Of a stretch of DNA of 64,000 nt, positions 1 through 9,542 are shown piece after piece (position 1 is the first letter of the stretch; every line of letters begins with the position of its first letter). Made by a program: the position numbers and the translations under genes. The stretch is from assembly GCF_031179285.1 (NCBI RefSeq), contig NZ_JAPSHY010000001.1:124001-188000 (forward strand). Direction: 5' to 3'. The notes beneath the pieces were generated by a model. The model was not told the DNA's origin. It saw only the letters and a program-made list of their open reading frames with translations, and made no database searches. The stretch is from Microbacterium sp. (lineage in GTDB: Bacteria; Actinomycetota; Actinomycetes; Actinomycetales; Microbacteriaceae).

Positions 1-254
1 GCGTCACCGTCACCGCCGTCTGCCCGGGTTTCACCCACACCACCTTCCACGAGCGCATGGGGCTGCCTCCCGGCGAGGAGGGCGTCCCGTCCTGGATGTG
101 GCTGGACGCGCCCTTCGTGGTGCGGCAGGGGTTGCGCGATGCGGCGCTCGGCCGATCGGTGTCCGTGCCGTCGTGGCGTTACAAGACTCTCGTCGCGCTC
201 ACTCGCGTGATTCCGGCGCGTGTCCTCGCTCGCGCCGGCAGTCGCGGTCGCTGA
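1..254 (+). CDS. Short-chain dehydrogenase/reductase, C-terminal end (cut by window start)
   Basis: Only the last 80 or so residues are present; the reading frame is open from base 3. The visible part begins with VTAVCPGFTHTTF. This is the C-terminal side of a Rossmann-fold SDR enzyme, where a PG motif follows the last core strand and precedes the substrate-binding helices. The YxxxK catalytic pair would lie upstream of the window. A basic, arginine-rich tail ends the protein. An NAD(P)H-dependent oxidoreductase is likely, but the substrate cannot be inferred. Confidence 0.7.
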   Translation, partial: VTVTAVCPGFTHTTFHERMGLPPGEEGVPSWMWLDAPFVVRQGLRDAALGRSVSVPSWRYKTLVALTRVIPARVLARAGSRGR

Positions 255-276
255 CGCGATCAGCCGCAGCGGTCCA

Positions 277-825
277 TCAGCGCAACCGACCGAGCCGGAT
301 GGCCGCATAGGCGATCGCGGCGATCGTCTCACCGTCGCTGATGCGGCCGTCCGCGATCATCTCGAGCGCATCCGGGAACGGGACCCACGAGACGGCTTCG
401 ATGCCCTCTTCATCCTGTGTGCGCGTCGCGTCGTCGACGCGTCCGGCCGGCGTCAGCCCGCGCGCCAGGTACACGTGCTCCGGCGCCTCGGCGATGCCGT
501 TCAGGGCGTGCATCCGCCCGAGCGGCGTCCATTCCGAGGCCGCGAGCCCCGTCTCCTCGCGCAGTTCACGCTGCGCCGCGATGAGCGGGTCCTCGCCATC
601 GCTGCCGCCGGCAGGCACCTCGATCGACCGCCCGGTGGTGTAGCGCTCGAGGGTCACCAGGCAGATGCGGTCGGCATCGTCCACCGCGACGACGAAGACC
701 GCCGGCTGCCGCATCGTGACCACTCCGTAGATGCCGTCGCCCCCTGGACCGGTGATGCGGTCCTCCCTGACCTCGATCCAGGCGTTGCGGTACACCGACG
801 TCGACTCGTGCGTCACCCATCCCAT
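277..825 (-). CDS. NUDIX hydrolase, ADP-ribose pyrophosphatase type
   Basis: This 182-residue protein should hydrolyse nucleoside diphosphate derivatives, ADP-ribose being the likeliest substrate. The Nudix box is at about residues 73-94: a PAGGSDGE stretch is followed by RELREETGL, which holds the metal-binding glutamates. The glycine-to-glutamate spacing is one residue shorter than the textbook box. The protein is divergent from dapA, with 99 bases between the two starts. The ATG at 825 follows a TAGGCT hexamer by six bases and has no Shine-Dalgarno sequence, so a leaderless mRNA is likely. Confidence 0.85.
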   Translation of the reverse strand: MGWVTHESTSVYRNAWIEVREDRITGPGGDGIYGVVTMRQPAVFVVAVDDADRICLVTLERYTTGRSIEVPAGGSDGEDPLIAAQRELREETGLAASEWTPLGRMHALNGIAEAPEHVYLARGLTPAGRVDDATRTQDEEGIEAVSWVPFPDALEMIADGRISDGETIAAIAYAAIRLGRLR

Positions 826-831
826 GTGTTG

Positions 832-837
832 AGCCTA
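832..837 (-). promoter_or_regulatory. Putative leaderless -10 box of the NUDIX gene
   Basis: On the minus strand the hexamer TAGGCT is followed by six bases (CAACAC) and then the ATG. With initiation about seven bases after the -10 box, transcription would begin at the start codon. Confidence 0.5.
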
Positions 838-912
838 GAACGGGGAGCATGAGACACCGCGCCCGAGCGGTGAAGCAGGTCCTGCCGTCTGGGTGAGCGG
901 CATCCGAACCGA

Positions 913-918
913 TACGCT
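913..918 (+). promoter_or_regulatory. Putative leaderless -10 box of dapA
   Basis: TACGCT, then six bases (GGGGAC), then the ATG. No obvious -35 box is seen. The six-base spacing predicts a transcript that begins at or beside the start codon. Confidence 0.5.
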
Positions 919-924
919 GGGGAC

Positions 925-1902
925 ATGACGCACTCGGGCAACCCATTCGGACAGGTTCTCGTCGCGCTCGTCACCCCGATGACGGCCGACGGCGAAGTCG
1001 ACTGGCCCGCCGTCGAGAAGCACATCGACGATGTCATCTCCGCCGGAGCCGACGGCGTCGTCGTCACCGGAACGACCGGTGAGACGTCGACGCTGACCGA
1101 CCCGGAGAAGCTCAAACTCGTCGAGGTCGGAAAGTCCGTCTCGGCGGGCCGGGCGAAGATCATCACCGGAGGCGGATCCAACGAGACCGCGCACGCCATC
1201 GAGCTCTACAAGGCCAGTGAGAAGGCCGGCGCCGACGGGATCATGATCGTCACGCCCTACTACAACAAGCCCACTCAGGCTGGCATCCTCACGCATTTCC
1301 GTCTGGTCGCCGACGCCACCGACCTTCCCGTGATCCTCTACGACATCCCGGGTCGCACCGGTGTGCCGATCAAGTACGAGACGATCCTGCGTCTGGCGAA
1401 GCACCCGAACATCCTCGCCGTCAAAGACGCCAAGGGGGATTTCTCCGAGGTCAGCCGCGTGCTCAACCAGACCGATCTGATGTACTTCTCCGGCGACGAC
1501 GCGAACGTGCTGCCCCACCTCGCGATCGGTGCGGCCGGCCTCATCGGAGTGACGGCGAACATCGCCGCGTCCCCGTACCGGACCATCGTCGATGCCGTGA
1601 ACCGCGGCGATCTGGCGGCGGCGACGGCAGAACACAAGAGGCTCGAGCCGCTCGTGCGGGCCGTCATGACGCATGTTCCCGGCACCGTGGCCGCCAAATA
1701 CATCCTGCACGGCCTCGGCCGGATCTCCAGCCCCCGCGTCCGTCTGCCGCTCGTCGGTCCGGAGGAGTGGGAGGCCGCACTCATCGAGGACGAGCTCGAC
1801 CTCGTGAGCGATGTGCAGGGTGCCGACTTCTCCAACTTCCGCCCCGACCGCAATGCTGCCGCCGGCGGCGCATTGCCGAAGGTGCACGGCACGACGCGCT
1901 GA
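925..1902 (+). CDS. dapA: 4-hydroxy-tetrahydrodipicolinate synthase
   Basis: This enzyme condenses pyruvate with aspartate semialdehyde, the first committed step to diaminopimelate and lysine. It is 325 residues long with a TIM-barrel layout. Visible are VTGTTGETSTL near residue 47, the active-site tyrosine in LYDIPGRTG (about Y139) and the Schiff-base lysine in AVKDAKGD (about K167). The C-terminus is about 25 residues longer than short family members. It precedes rnj, an order also found in mycobacteria. dapF of the same pathway lies 12 kb downstream. The start follows a TACGCT hexamer at leaderless spacing. Confidence 0.95.
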   Translation: MTHSGNPFGQVLVALVTPMTADGEVDWPAVEKHIDDVISAGADGVVVTGTTGETSTLTDPEKLKLVEVGKSVSAGRAKIITGGGSNETAHAIELYKASEKAGADGIMIVTPYYNKPTQAGILTHFRLVADATDLPVILYDIPGRTGVPIKYETILRLAKHPNILAVKDAKGDFSEVSRVLNQTDLMYFSGDDANVLPHLAIGAAGLIGVTANIAASPYRTIVDAVNRGDLAAATAEHKRLEPLVRAVMTHVPGTVAAKYILHGLGRISSPRVRLPLVGPEEWEAALIEDELDLVSDVQGADFSNFRPDRNAAAGGALPKVHGTTR

Positions 1903-1971
1903 GACACCGGGCGCGCCAGACGCGTCCCCACGAACGAACGGACGCGCACAGCGTCCGACTGAGGAGACCGC

Positions 1972-3648
1972 ATGTCCATCCCCATCACTGAGCCCACGCC
2001 CCTCACCGAAGGGACTCTGCGCGTCACCCCGCTCGGCGGCCTCGGCGAGATCGGTCGCAACATGACCATGTTCGAGTACGGCGGGAAGATCCTGATCGTC
2101 GACTGCGGTGTGCTCTTTCCCGAAGAGCACCAGCCGGGTGTCGACCTGATCCTGCCCGACTTCGAACCGATCCGGCATCGTCTCGACGACATCGTCGGCG
2201 TCGTCCTGACCCACGGGCACGAAGATCATATCGGCGCTGTGCCGTACCTCCTCCGGCTGAAGAGCGACATCCCGCTCATCGGCTCCGGGCTCACGCTGGC
2301 GCTCGTCGAGGCGAAGCTCAAGGAGCACCGCATCAAGGCCTACACGCTCACCGTCAAGGAGGAGCAGCACGAGAAGGTCGGCCCGTTCGATCTCGAGTTC
2401 GTCGCGGTCAACCACTCCATCCCCGATGCGCTGGCCGTCGCGATCCGCACCCCCGCCGGCATGGTGCTCGCCACCGGCGACTTCAAGATGGACCAGCTCC
2501 CGCTGGACGGACGCATCACGGATCTTCGCGCGTTCTCGCGGCTGGGTGAGGAGGGGGTCGACCTGTTCCTCGTCGACTCGACGAACGCCGATGTCCCCGG
2601 CTTCACGCCGACCGAGCGCTCGATCGGTCCGGTGCTCGACCAGGTGATCGGCAAGGCGCCGCGCCGCGTGATCGTGGCGAGCTTCTCGAGCCACGTGCAT
2701 CGCGTTCAACAGGTGTTCGACGCCGCTCACGCGCACGGCCGCCGCGTGGCACTGCTCGGGCGCAGCATGCTGCGCAACATGACCATCGCAGAAGACCTCG
2801 GTTACCTGAAGGTGCCGGAGGGGCTGCTGATCGATTACAAGAAAGCCCGTGACCTTCCCGACGACAAGATCGTCTACATGTCGACCGGCTCTCAGGGTGA
2901 GCCGATGGCTGTGCTGAGCAGGATGGCGAACCTCGATCACGCCATCGAGCCGGGTGAGGGCGACACCGTGATCCTCGCCTCGAGCCTGATCCCGGGCAAC
3001 GAGAACGCCGTGTACCGCGTGATCGACGGCCTGACCAAGCTCGGGGCCCATGTCGTGCACAAGGCGAACGCCAAGGTGCACGTCTCCGGTCACGCCGCAG
3101 CCGGGGAGCTCCTCTACTGCTACAACATCCTCAAGCCGAAGAACGTGCTGCCCGTGCACGGCGAGTACCGGCACCTGATCGCCAACGCCAAGCTGGCACA
3201 GGACACCGGCATCCCCGAGGAGCGCACGATCATCGCCTCGAACGGCACCGTGATCGACCTCAAGGACGGCGACGCCCGGGTCGCCGGTCAGCTGGACCTC
3301 GGCTTCGTGTACGTCGACGGCTCCACGGTGGGCGAGATCACCGACGCCGATCTGAAGGACAGGCGGATCCTCGGTGAGGAGGGCTTCATCTCGGTCATCA
3401 TCGTCGTTGACGCCGCCACCGGCCGCATCATCTCGGGTCCCGAGATCCACGCGCGTGGCGTCGCGGAGGATGATTCCGTCTTCGACGACGTCACGCCGAA
3501 GATCGTCGCCGCGCTCAAGGAGGCGGCGGGCAACGGCGTTCGCGACACGCACGCGCTCTCGCAGGTCGTACGTCGCACGATCGGACGCTGGGTCAACCAG
3601 AAACTCCGTCGCCGGCCGATGATCGTGCCGCTCGTCATCGAGGCGTAA
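1972..3648 (+). CDS. rnj: Ribonuclease J
   Basis: This is a metallo-beta-lactamase/beta-CASP ribonuclease with 5'-exo- and endonuclease activity in mRNA turnover and rRNA maturation. The 558-residue length is normal. The zinc motif HGHEDHIGAV is at about residues 81-90. The beta-CASP region follows (VASFSSHVHRVQQVFDAA and later HVSGHAA and LPVHGEYRHL). The C-terminal domain is conserved up to KLRRRPMIVPLVIEA. A GAGGAG ribosome-binding site precedes the ATG at 1972. It lies 69 bases after dapA and is probably cotranscribed with it. Confidence 0.95.
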   Translation: MSIPITEPTPLTEGTLRVTPLGGLGEIGRNMTMFEYGGKILIVDCGVLFPEEHQPGVDLILPDFEPIRHRLDDIVGVVLTHGHEDHIGAVPYLLRLKSDIPLIGSGLTLALVEAKLKEHRIKAYTLTVKEEQHEKVGPFDLEFVAVNHSIPDALAVAIRTPAGMVLATGDFKMDQLPLDGRITDLRAFSRLGEEGVDLFLVDSTNADVPGFTPTERSIGPVLDQVIGKAPRRVIVASFSSHVHRVQQVFDAAHAHGRRVALLGRSMLRNMTIAEDLGYLKVPEGLLIDYKKARDLPDDKIVYMSTGSQGEPMAVLSRMANLDHAIEPGEGDTVILASSLIPGNENAVYRVIDGLTKLGAHVVHKANAKVHVSGHAAAGELLYCYNILKPKNVLPVHGEYRHLIANAKLAQDTGIPEERTIIASNGTVIDLKDGDARVAGQLDLGFVYVDGSTVGEITDADLKDRRILGEEGFISVIIVVDAATGRIISGPEIHARGVAEDDSVFDDVTPKIVAALKEAAGNGVRDTHALSQVVRRTIGRWVNQKLRRRPMIVPLVIEA

Positions 3649-3729
3649 CCCGGCGGGAGGGCTCGCAGGGAACCCGGGCCAGATCGCCGGAAAGCCGCGT
3701 CATTACGCGGGGATGCCGGGTGATCGACG

Positions 3730-3735
3730 TAGTGT
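3730..3735 (+). promoter_or_regulatory. Putative leaderless -10 box of ftsK
   Basis: TAGTGT, then six bases (TGCGGC), then the ATG of ftsK. No Shine-Dalgarno sequence lies in between. Confidence 0.5.
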
Positions 3736-3741
3736 TGCGGC

Positions 3742-6456
3742 ATGGCCAGGAGCACCACGAAGTCCGAGCGCGCGTCAGCGAGCGCGTCGCCTCGCCCGAA
3801 GCGGCAGGCGGCTCCGAAAGCTCAGGCTGCGCCCAAGAAGTACATCGACGAGATCGACAAGCCCCCCGTCGCCGCGCGCGCGTGGATCGGGCTCGCCCAC
3901 GGTGTCGGCGGACTGTTCCGGGCGTTCGGTCCGGAGACGCTGGATAAGGACGACCGCCGCGACGGCTTCCCGTTCCTGCTCGTCCTCCTGGCCGTCGCCG
4001 GTGCGGTGAACGAGTGGTTCTTCATCGGCAATGAGATCGCGTCGAACATCAGCGCGTTCTCGGTCGGTGCCCTCATCGGGCGCGCCGCGTTCGTGATGCC
4101 GGTTCTGCTGCTTCTGCTGGCCGGATGGCTGTTCCGCCACCCGTCGTCCGTGCACGACAACGGCCGCATCGGCATCGGCTTCGGATTGTTCGTGCTGTCT
4201 CTCGCCGGTTTCTGCCACGTCGCGGGGGAGCGCCCGCAGCCGAAGCTCGGAATGCTCGCGCTGAGCGACTCCGGCGGCCTGTTCGGCTGGATGCTGGGCG
4301 AGCCGCTCGCATTCCTGAGCCCGATCGTGGCCTACATCGTCCTGTCGCTGCTCGCCGTGCTCAGCGTGCTGATCCTGACGAAGACGCCGCCGAACCGCAT
4401 CGGCTCCAGACTCGGCGACCTCTACGCCTGGATGTTCGACGCGGAGCGGGTCGAGAAGCCGGCGAAAGCCGAGCTGCCCGTCGATGAGAGCGACAAAGTC
4501 GACGACCCCGATGTCCTGCCCTGGTGGCGGCGCAACAAGACCGGCAGGGAAGAAGATCCGGATGAGGGCACGCTGGGCTCCGACGACATCACCGCACTGC
4601 TGACGAGCCCCGACCCCACACCGGCGTATGACCAGGCGGTGGTGGTCGAGAACCCGTACGACGCGGCGACCGAGGTGCTGTCCGATGTCCGATCGGTCAC
4701 GGATGCCCTCGCGGAGCAGCAGACGACGGCGTTGCTCGATGACGACTCCGACACGGGTGAGATGCCCGAGCTTCCCGGACTCGACGGCTTCGGCACCGAT
4801 GGGCCGGGGGAGCGCGGGCCGCAGGCTCCCGTCGCGCCGTATATCCTCCCGCCCCCGGGCTTGCTGGTCGAGGGCCCTCCGCCGGTCGTCCGGTCCGAGG
4901 CGACCGACAAGGTGATCGAGCAGATCACGAACGTGCTGACGCAGTTCAAGGTCGACGCGAAGGTCACCGGCTTCTCACGGGGCCCCACGGTCACTCAGTA
5001 CGAGGTCGAGGTCGGTCATGGTGTCAAGGTCGAGAAGATCCTGCAGCTGAGCAACAACTTCGCCTATGCCGTCGCTTCGAACGACGTGCGCATCCTGTCG
5101 CCGATTCCTGGCAAGAGCGCGATCGGCATCGAGATCCCGAACGCCGACAAGGAGATGGTGGCGCTCGGTGACGTGCTTCGCTCTCCTGCGGCCCAGAAGA
5201 GCACGCACCCGATGACGATCGGTGTCGGCAAGGACGTCGGAGGCAACATCGTCATCGCCAACCTCGCGAAGATGCCGCATCTGCTCGTGGCAGGCTCCAC
5301 CGGCTCCGGTAAGTCGAGCTTCGTGAACTCGATGATCACCAGCCTTCTGATGCGAGCCCGTCCGACGGATGTCCGCATGGTGCTGATCGACCCGAAGCGC
5401 GTGGAGCTCACCAGCTATGCCGGCGTCCCGCATCTGATCACGCCGATCATCACGAACCCGAAGAAGGCGGCCGAGGCGCTGCAGTGGGTCGTGAAGGAGA
5501 TGGACATGCGGTACGACGACCTGGCGTCGTTCGGATTCCGTCACATCGACGACTTCAACCGCGCCGTCCGCGCCGGGGAGGTCGAAGTGCCGGTCGGCAG
5601 CGAGCGCGTCCTCAAGCCCTACCCCTATCTGCTTGTCGTCGTCGACGAGCTCGCCGACCTCATGATGGTCGCTCCGCGCGACGTCGAAGACTCGATCGTG
5701 CGCATCACGCAGCTGGCTCGCGCCTCCGGCATCCACCTGGTGCTGGCCACGCAGCGACCCAGCGTCGATGTCGTGACCGGACTGATCAAAGCCAACGTCC
5801 CATCGCGGCTCGCTTTCGCCGTGACCAGTGTCACGGACAGCCGCGTGATCCTCGACAGCCCCGGTGCCGACAAGCTCATCGGACAGGGTGATGCTCTGTT
5901 CTCGCCCATGGGCTCGTCGAAGCCGTTCCGTCTGCAGGGCGCATGGGTCGATGAGAAGGAGATCGACGCGGTCGTCAAACATGTCACGCGTCAGGCCAGG
6001 CCGGAGTACCGGCCGGATGTGCAGGAGGCGATGGAGCCGAGCAGGAAGAAGGAGGTCGACGAGGACATCGGTGATGACCTCGAACTGCTTCTCGCTGCCG
6101 CGGAACTCGTCGTCTCCACGCAGTTCGGCTCGACGTCGATGCTGCAGCGCAAGCTCCGGGTCGGATTCGCCAAGGCCGGCCGCCTGATGGACCTGCTCGA
6201 GTCTCGGGAGATCGTGGGCCCGTCGGAGGGCTCGAAGGCCCGCGACGTGCTCGTCACAGCCGAGCAGCTTCCGGGCGTGATGGCGAAGCTCCGTGGTGAC
6301 GACGTTCCCTCGTCGCCGGCTGCACCTGCCGCGCCCGCCGCTGCTGCGGCAGCTGCCGGCTACGGCGCAGACCCGGTCGACAGGCAGTTCGAGGGGCTCC
6401 CCGTCGTCGAATCCGAGGGCGATGAAGACGCCTGGGGTCTGACGGGGCGCGACTGA
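3742..6456 (+). CDS. ftsK: DNA translocase FtsK
   Basis: This membrane-anchored hexameric ATPase pumps chromosomal DNA through the closing septum. The 904-residue layout is as follows: a basic Ala/Lys-rich N-terminus, about four membrane helices at residues 75-215, an acidic/Pro-rich linker to about 385, the alpha domain, and the RecA-like motor with Walker A GSTGSGKS (about 518-525). Walker B is [12 protein letters not shown] (about 630-642) and is followed by [12 protein letters not shown]. The winged-helix gamma domain that reads orientation sequences spans about 779-845 ([15 protein letters not shown]). A short alanine/proline tail (about 853-870) comes after gamma. The stop overlaps the pgsA start by one base. 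Confidence 0.96.
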   Translation: MARSTTKSERASASASPRPKRQAAPKAQAAPKKYIDEIDKPPVAARAWIGLAHGVGGLFRAFGPETLDKDDRRDGFPFLLVLLAVAGAVNEWFFIGNEIASNISAFSVGALIGRAAFVMPVLLLLLAGWLFRHPSSVHDNGRIGIGFGLFVLSLAGFCHVAGERPQPKLGMLALSDSGGLFGWMLGEPLAFLSPIVAYIVLSLLAVLSVLILTKTPPNRIGSRLGDLYAWMFDAERVEKPAKAELPVDESDKVDDPDVLPWWRRNKTGREEDPDEGTLGSDDITALLTSPDPTPAYDQAVVVENPYDAATEVLSDVRSVTDALAEQQTTALLDDDSDTGEMPELPGLDGFGTDGPGERGPQAPVAPYILPPPGLLVEGPPPVVRSEATDKVIEQITNVLTQFKVDAKVTGFSRGPTVTQYEVEVGHGVKVEKILQLSNNFAYAVASNDVRILSPIPGKSAIGIEIPNADKEMVALGDVLRSPAAQKSTHPMTIGVGKDVGGNIVIANLAKMPHLLVAGSTGSGKSSFVNSMITSLLMRARPTDVRMVLIDPKRVELTSYAGVPHLITPIITNPKKAAEALQWVVKEMDMRYDDLASFGFRHIDDFNRAVRAGEVEVPVGSERVLKPYPYLLVVVDELADLMMVAPRDVEDSIVRITQLARASGIHLVLATQRPSVDVVTGLIKANVPSRLAFAVTSVTDSRVILDSPGADKLIGQGDALFSPMGSSKPFRLQGAWVDEKEIDAVVKHVTRQARPEYRPDVQEAMEPSRKKEVDEDIGDDLELLLAAAELVVSTQFGSTSMLQRKLRVGFAKAGRLMDLLESREIVGPSEGSKARDVLVTAEQLPGVMAKLRGDDVPSSPAAPAAPAAAAAAAGYGADPVDRQFEGLPVVESEGDEDAWGLTGRD

Positions 6457-7049
6457 TGGCGATCCCACGGCAGCTTCCCAACGCCATCACGATCGCCCGC
6501 ATCCCGCTGGCTGTCGTCTTCTTCGTGCTGCTGCTCCTGGGCGGCACCGACGGGACCCACGACATCGTGTTGCGCTGGGTCGCAGCGATCCTCTTCATCC
6601 TCGCGATCTCCACCGACTGGGTCGACGGATACCTTGCCCGTCGACACGAGATCGTGAGCGACTTCGGCAAGCTGTGGGACCCGATCGCCGACAAGCTGCT
6701 GACCGGCGCCGGATTCATCGGCCTCGCTGTCCTCGGCGAACTCGGTGGTCTCGGATGGTGGTTCGTGGTGATCATCCTCATCCGGGAATGGGGTATCACC
6801 CTCCACCGGCTGATGGTGGCCAGGGAGCACATCGTCGCGGCCGCTTGGATGGGCAAGCTGAAGACCGCCACTCAGGCGGTCGCGCTGTCATGGGCGCTGC
6901 TTCCGCTGCATGTGCTGATCGGCATGGACGCGTGGACGCTCGTGACCCTGGTGCTCATGATCGTCGTGCTGGTGCTCACCGTCGCGAGCGGCATCGACTA
7001 CGTCGTCGCCCAGATCCGCGGCGGCAGGCAGGGCCGATCGGCTTCATGA
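6456..7049 (+). CDS. pgsA: CDP-diacylglycerol--glycerol-3-phosphate 3-phosphatidyltransferase
   Basis: This membrane enzyme makes phosphatidylglycerol phosphate from CDP-diacylglycerol and glycerol-3-phosphate. The CDP-alcohol phosphotransferase motif is intact: DWVDGYLARR, eight residues, then FGKLWDPIADK (about residues 50-78). About five hydrophobic helices span the 197-residue protein. It is translationally coupled to ftsK (TGATG) and to the next gene (ATGA overlap), so the three form a tight operon. The conserved neighbourhood supports PgsA over the cardiolipin or inositol homologues. Confidence 0.92.
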   Translation: MAIPRQLPNAITIARIPLAVVFFVLLLLGGTDGTHDIVLRWVAAILFILAISTDWVDGYLARRHEIVSDFGKLWDPIADKLLTGAGFIGLAVLGELGGLGWWFVVIILIREWGITLHRLMVAREHIVAAAWMGKLKTATQAVALSWALLPLHVLIGMDAWTLVTLVLMIVVLVLTVASGIDYVVAQIRGGRQGRSAS

Positions 7050-7534
7050 CCACGGCGGACGTGGCGCGGCTTCTCATCCTGCTTCGGGATCGGGGGCTCA
7101 CCCTCGGTGTGGCTGAATCGCTGACGGGGGGAGCCCTGGCATCCGAGATCGTGTCGGTGCCGGGCGCGTCACTGGTGTTCCGCGGAGGAGTCGTCGCCTA
7201 CGCGACCGCCGTCAAGCACACGCTGCTCGGCGTCGATCGCACGTTGCTCGAGCAATACGGGCCGGTCCATGCCGAGGTCGCCGCCCAGATGGCCGACGGT
7301 GTTCGCCGCTGTCTCGCGTCCGAGGGGGCTCCGGCGGACGTCGGCATCGCGACCACCGGCATCGCCGGGCCCGACTCACCGGACGGCCAGCCCGTCGGCA
7401 CCGTCCACGTCGGACTGGTCGCCCCCGGCGTCAGGGTCACCCGTGAATTCCGTTTCGCCGGCGACCGATCCTCGATCCGGCAGCAGGCCGTCGGTGCCGC
7501 GGTGCTCGTGGCGCTTTCGGCCCTCGGGGAATAG
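7046..7534 (+). CDS. CinA C-terminal-type nicotinamide-nucleotide amidohydrolase
   Basis: This 162-residue stand-alone CinA C-terminal domain (PncC type) deamidates NMN to NaMN in pyridine nucleotide recycling. Motifs are GVAESLTGGALASEI near residue 20 with the catalytic serine, a GGVVAYATAVK segment, and TTGIAGPDSPDGQPVGTVHVG near residue 105. The chosen ATG at 7046 overlaps the pgsA stop as ATGA. The same frame is open further upstream inside pgsA, but that part carries no family similarity. Confidence 0.88.
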   Translation: MTTADVARLLILLRDRGLTLGVAESLTGGALASEIVSVPGASLVFRGGVVAYATAVKHTLLGVDRTLLEQYGPVHAEVAAQMADGVRRCLASEGAPADVGIATTGIAGPDSPDGQPVGTVHVGLVAPGVRVTREFRFAGDRSSIRQQAVGAAVLVALSALGE

Positions 7535-7690
7535 TCGCCGCGTGAACTCGGTTGTCTCCTATGTGCAGATCACATCACGGACCTTCACAACGAAACCACA
7601 GCGAGAAACACTAGATTCGATGCAGTCAGGTCGGGTTAGACTGGCGATCCCTCCGAAGGATTCGGGGACGACGATGGAGAGGAGGTTCCG
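7535..7690 (+). promoter_or_regulatory. Leader of the clgR-type regulator
   Basis: This 156-base gap is noticeably less GC-rich than its surroundings. It ends in a strong purine-rich ribosome-binding site (GGAGAGGAGG, about 7677-7686). A TTAGACT element near 7635 could be a -10 box giving a leader of about 45 bases. No clear ClgR-type palindrome was identified by eye. Confidence 0.4.
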
Positions 7691-7999
7691 ATGATTCTTG
7701 TACGACAGGAAATCGGCGATGTGCTCAGGGACTTCCGCCTGCAGAAGGGCCGCACCCTTCGTCAGGTAGCGAGCAAGGCATCGGTCGCACTCGGTTACCT
7801 CAGCGAGGTCGAGCGAGGCCAGAAGGAAGCCTCGAGCGAGATCCTCGCCTCGGTGGCTGACGCTCTCGACGTGCCCATCTCCACGATCATGCGCGAAGTC
7901 GGAGACCGCATCTCGGTTCTCGAAGGCATTCAGGTCTTCCCGGACGTCGTTCCGGACGATCTCGTCGCGTCCGTCGAGCCCGAACTCTCCCTCCACTGA
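7691..7999 (+). CDS. clgR: XRE-family transcriptional regulator, ClgR type
   Basis: This 102-residue DNA-binding protein has a single HTH_3 domain at about residues 8-65. The helix-turn-helix region reads TLRQVASKASVALGYLSEVE and continues RGQKEASSEI. This recognition segment is typical of actinobacterial ClgR, the activator of Clp protease and stress genes. Its place between pgsA/cinA and recA matches the mycobacterial order. There is no sensor domain. ClgR proteins are themselves unstable Clp substrates in other actinobacteria; whether this holds here cannot be seen. Confidence 0.8.
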   Translation: MILVRQEIGDVLRDFRLQKGRTLRQVASKASVALGYLSEVERGQKEASSEILASVADALDVPISTIMREVGDRISVLEGIQVFPDVVPDDLVASVEPELSLH

Positions 8000-8017
8000 G
8001 CGGGCCGTCGGTCGTCG

Positions 8018-8239
8018 ATGCGCCGCAGTGAGTTCCTTCGCGCCGTCGACGCGGAGTTCGCCGGACGCGCGCCGTCGCTGCTCAGCGACCTCATGTTGAG
8101 TTCGATCGGCGCGACCGGTGCCGAGGCTCTGGAACGCGGTGTCCCGCCGCGGGACATCTGGCTCGCGCTCTGCGACGAGATGGACGTGCCGGTCGAGCGC
8201 CGTCACGGTGCGGGGCGACTGGAGCCCCGTAAGCGCTGA
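8018..8239 (+). CDS. DUF3046 protein upstream of recA
   Basis: A 73-residue acidic-to-neutral protein starting MRRSEFLRAVDAEF. It includes the PRDIWLALCDEMDVP segment typical of DUF3046, a family usually found directly before recA in actinobacteria. The function is unknown. It begins 18 bases after the clgR stop and may share its transcript. No membrane helix or signal peptide is present. Confidence 0.85.
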   Translation: MRRSEFLRAVDAEFAGRAPSLLSDLMLSSIGATGAEALERGVPPRDIWLALCDEMDVPVERRHGAGRLEPRKR

Positions 8240-8278
8240 CCTCGCTCTCGGCGCGGGAAACGTTCGATCGGCGTGTCG

Positions 8279-8294
8279 TCGAATATCTGTTCGA
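8279..8294 (+). promoter_or_regulatory. LexA operator (SOS box) of recA
   Basis: TCGAATATCTGTTCGA is a 16-base near-perfect match to the actinobacterial LexA box TCGAAC-N4-GTTCGA, with a single T-for-C change in the left arm. It lies about 200 bases before the recA ATG, inside the only intergenic gap of the clgR-recA region. Confidence 0.85.
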
Positions 8295-8490
8295 AGATCG
8301 CGTAGTCTCCTGCACAGATGGTTTCGAGTCCCTGTCTTCCACGGTTCTCGGGTTCACCGATGCGATGTCGGAGGCCCCTTCTACGGTGAAGACATGACCT
8401 CGAGTCATACGCCTTGTCGGAGAGTTCGTCCCAGCCGGGACGGCCGCGACAGCCTACAGGCGGCACCACGCGAAGCAGAAGGAGCACGTC

Positions 8491-9540
8491 ATGCCATCAC
8501 CCGCCGACCGCGAGAAGTCCCTCGAGACAGCTCTCGCCCAGATCGACCGGCAGTTCGGAAAGGGTTCGGTGATGCGCCTGGGCAGCGATGAGCGCGCCCC
8601 TGTCGCCGTCATCCCCACCGGCTCCATCGCCCTCGATGTCGCCCTCGGCGTGGGCGGCCTGCCGCGTGGCCGAATCGTCGAGATCTACGGCCCTGAGTCC
8701 TCCGGTAAGACGACGCTCACCCTGCACGCGATCGCGAATGCGCAGCGCGCAGGCGGTATCGCCGCCTTCATCGACGCCGAGCACGCACTCGACCCCGACT
8801 ACGCTGCCAAGCTCGGCGTCGACATCGACGCCCTGCTGGTGTCGCAGCCTGACACCGGTGAGCAGGCGCTGGAGATCGCCGACATGCTCGTGCGCTCCGG
8901 CGCGATCGACCTCATCGTCATCGACTCGGTCGCGGCTCTTGTGCCGCGCGCCGAGATCGAGGGCGAGATGGGTGACTCCCACGTCGGCCTGCAGGCCCGT
9001 CTGATGTCACAGGCGCTGCGCAAGCTCACCGGTGGCCTGAACCAGACCAACACCACCATGATCTTCATCAACCAGCTACGCGAGAAGATCGGCGTGTTCT
9101 TCGGCTCCCCGGAGACGACGGCGGGCGGTAAGGCACTGAAGTTCTACGCATCCGTCCGGATGGACATCCGCCGCATCGAGACTCTGAAGGACGGAACCGA
9201 CGCGGTAGGAAACCGCACCAGAGTCAAGGTCGTGAAGAACAAGATGGCTCCGCCGTTCAAGCAGGCGGAGTTCGACATCCTCTATGGCATCGGCATCTCG
9301 CGCGAGGGCAGCCTGATCGACTTCGGTGTCGAGCACGCGATCGTGAAGAAGTCCGGCTCGTGGTACACCTACGACGGCGACCAGCTCGGGCAGGGCAAGG
9401 AGAATGCGCGTGCATTCCTCATCAAGAACCCGGACGTCGCTCTCGCCATCGAGACTCAGATCAAGCAGAAGCTCGGCATCGGCGCGCAGCCGGCTGCCGT
9501 CGAGCCCGCTGACGAGCTCGCTGAGCGTCGACCGGCCTGA
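8491..9540 (+). CDS. recA: Recombinase A
   Basis: This protein forms the ATP-dependent strand-exchange filament and acts as co-protease for LexA self-cleavage. It is 349 residues long. Walker [10 protein letters not shown] is at about residues 66-74. The Walker B region is [15 protein letters not shown], and the [17 protein letters not shown] stretch carries loop L2. The C-terminal domain ends in an acidic tail. No intein is present. A purine-rich GAAGCAGAAGGAG site precedes the ATG. An SOS box lies in the 251-base upstream gap, and recX follows within 3 bases. Confidence 0.98.
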   Translation: MPSPADREKSLETALAQIDRQFGKGSVMRLGSDERAPVAVIPTGSIALDVALGVGGLPRGRIVEIYGPESSGKTTLTLHAIANAQRAGGIAAFIDAEHALDPDYAAKLGVDIDALLVSQPDTGEQALEIADMLVRSGAIDLIVIDSVAALVPRAEIEGEMGDSHVGLQARLMSQALRKLTGGLNQTNTTMIFINQLREKIGVFFGSPETTAGGKALKFYASVRMDIRRIETLKDGTDAVGNRTRVKVVKNKMAPPFKQAEFDILYGIGISREGSLIDFGVEHAIVKKSGSWYTYDGDQLGQGKENARAFLIKNPDVALAIETQIKQKLGIGAQPAAVEPADELAERRPA

Positions 9541-9542
9541 TC

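Noticed and set aside
835..3552. 905-codon minus-strand open frame over dapA and rnj
   Set aside because: It mirrors two certain plus-strand genes. The translation is His/Arg/Asp/Val-rich without domains, as expected for an antisense frame in high-GC DNA.
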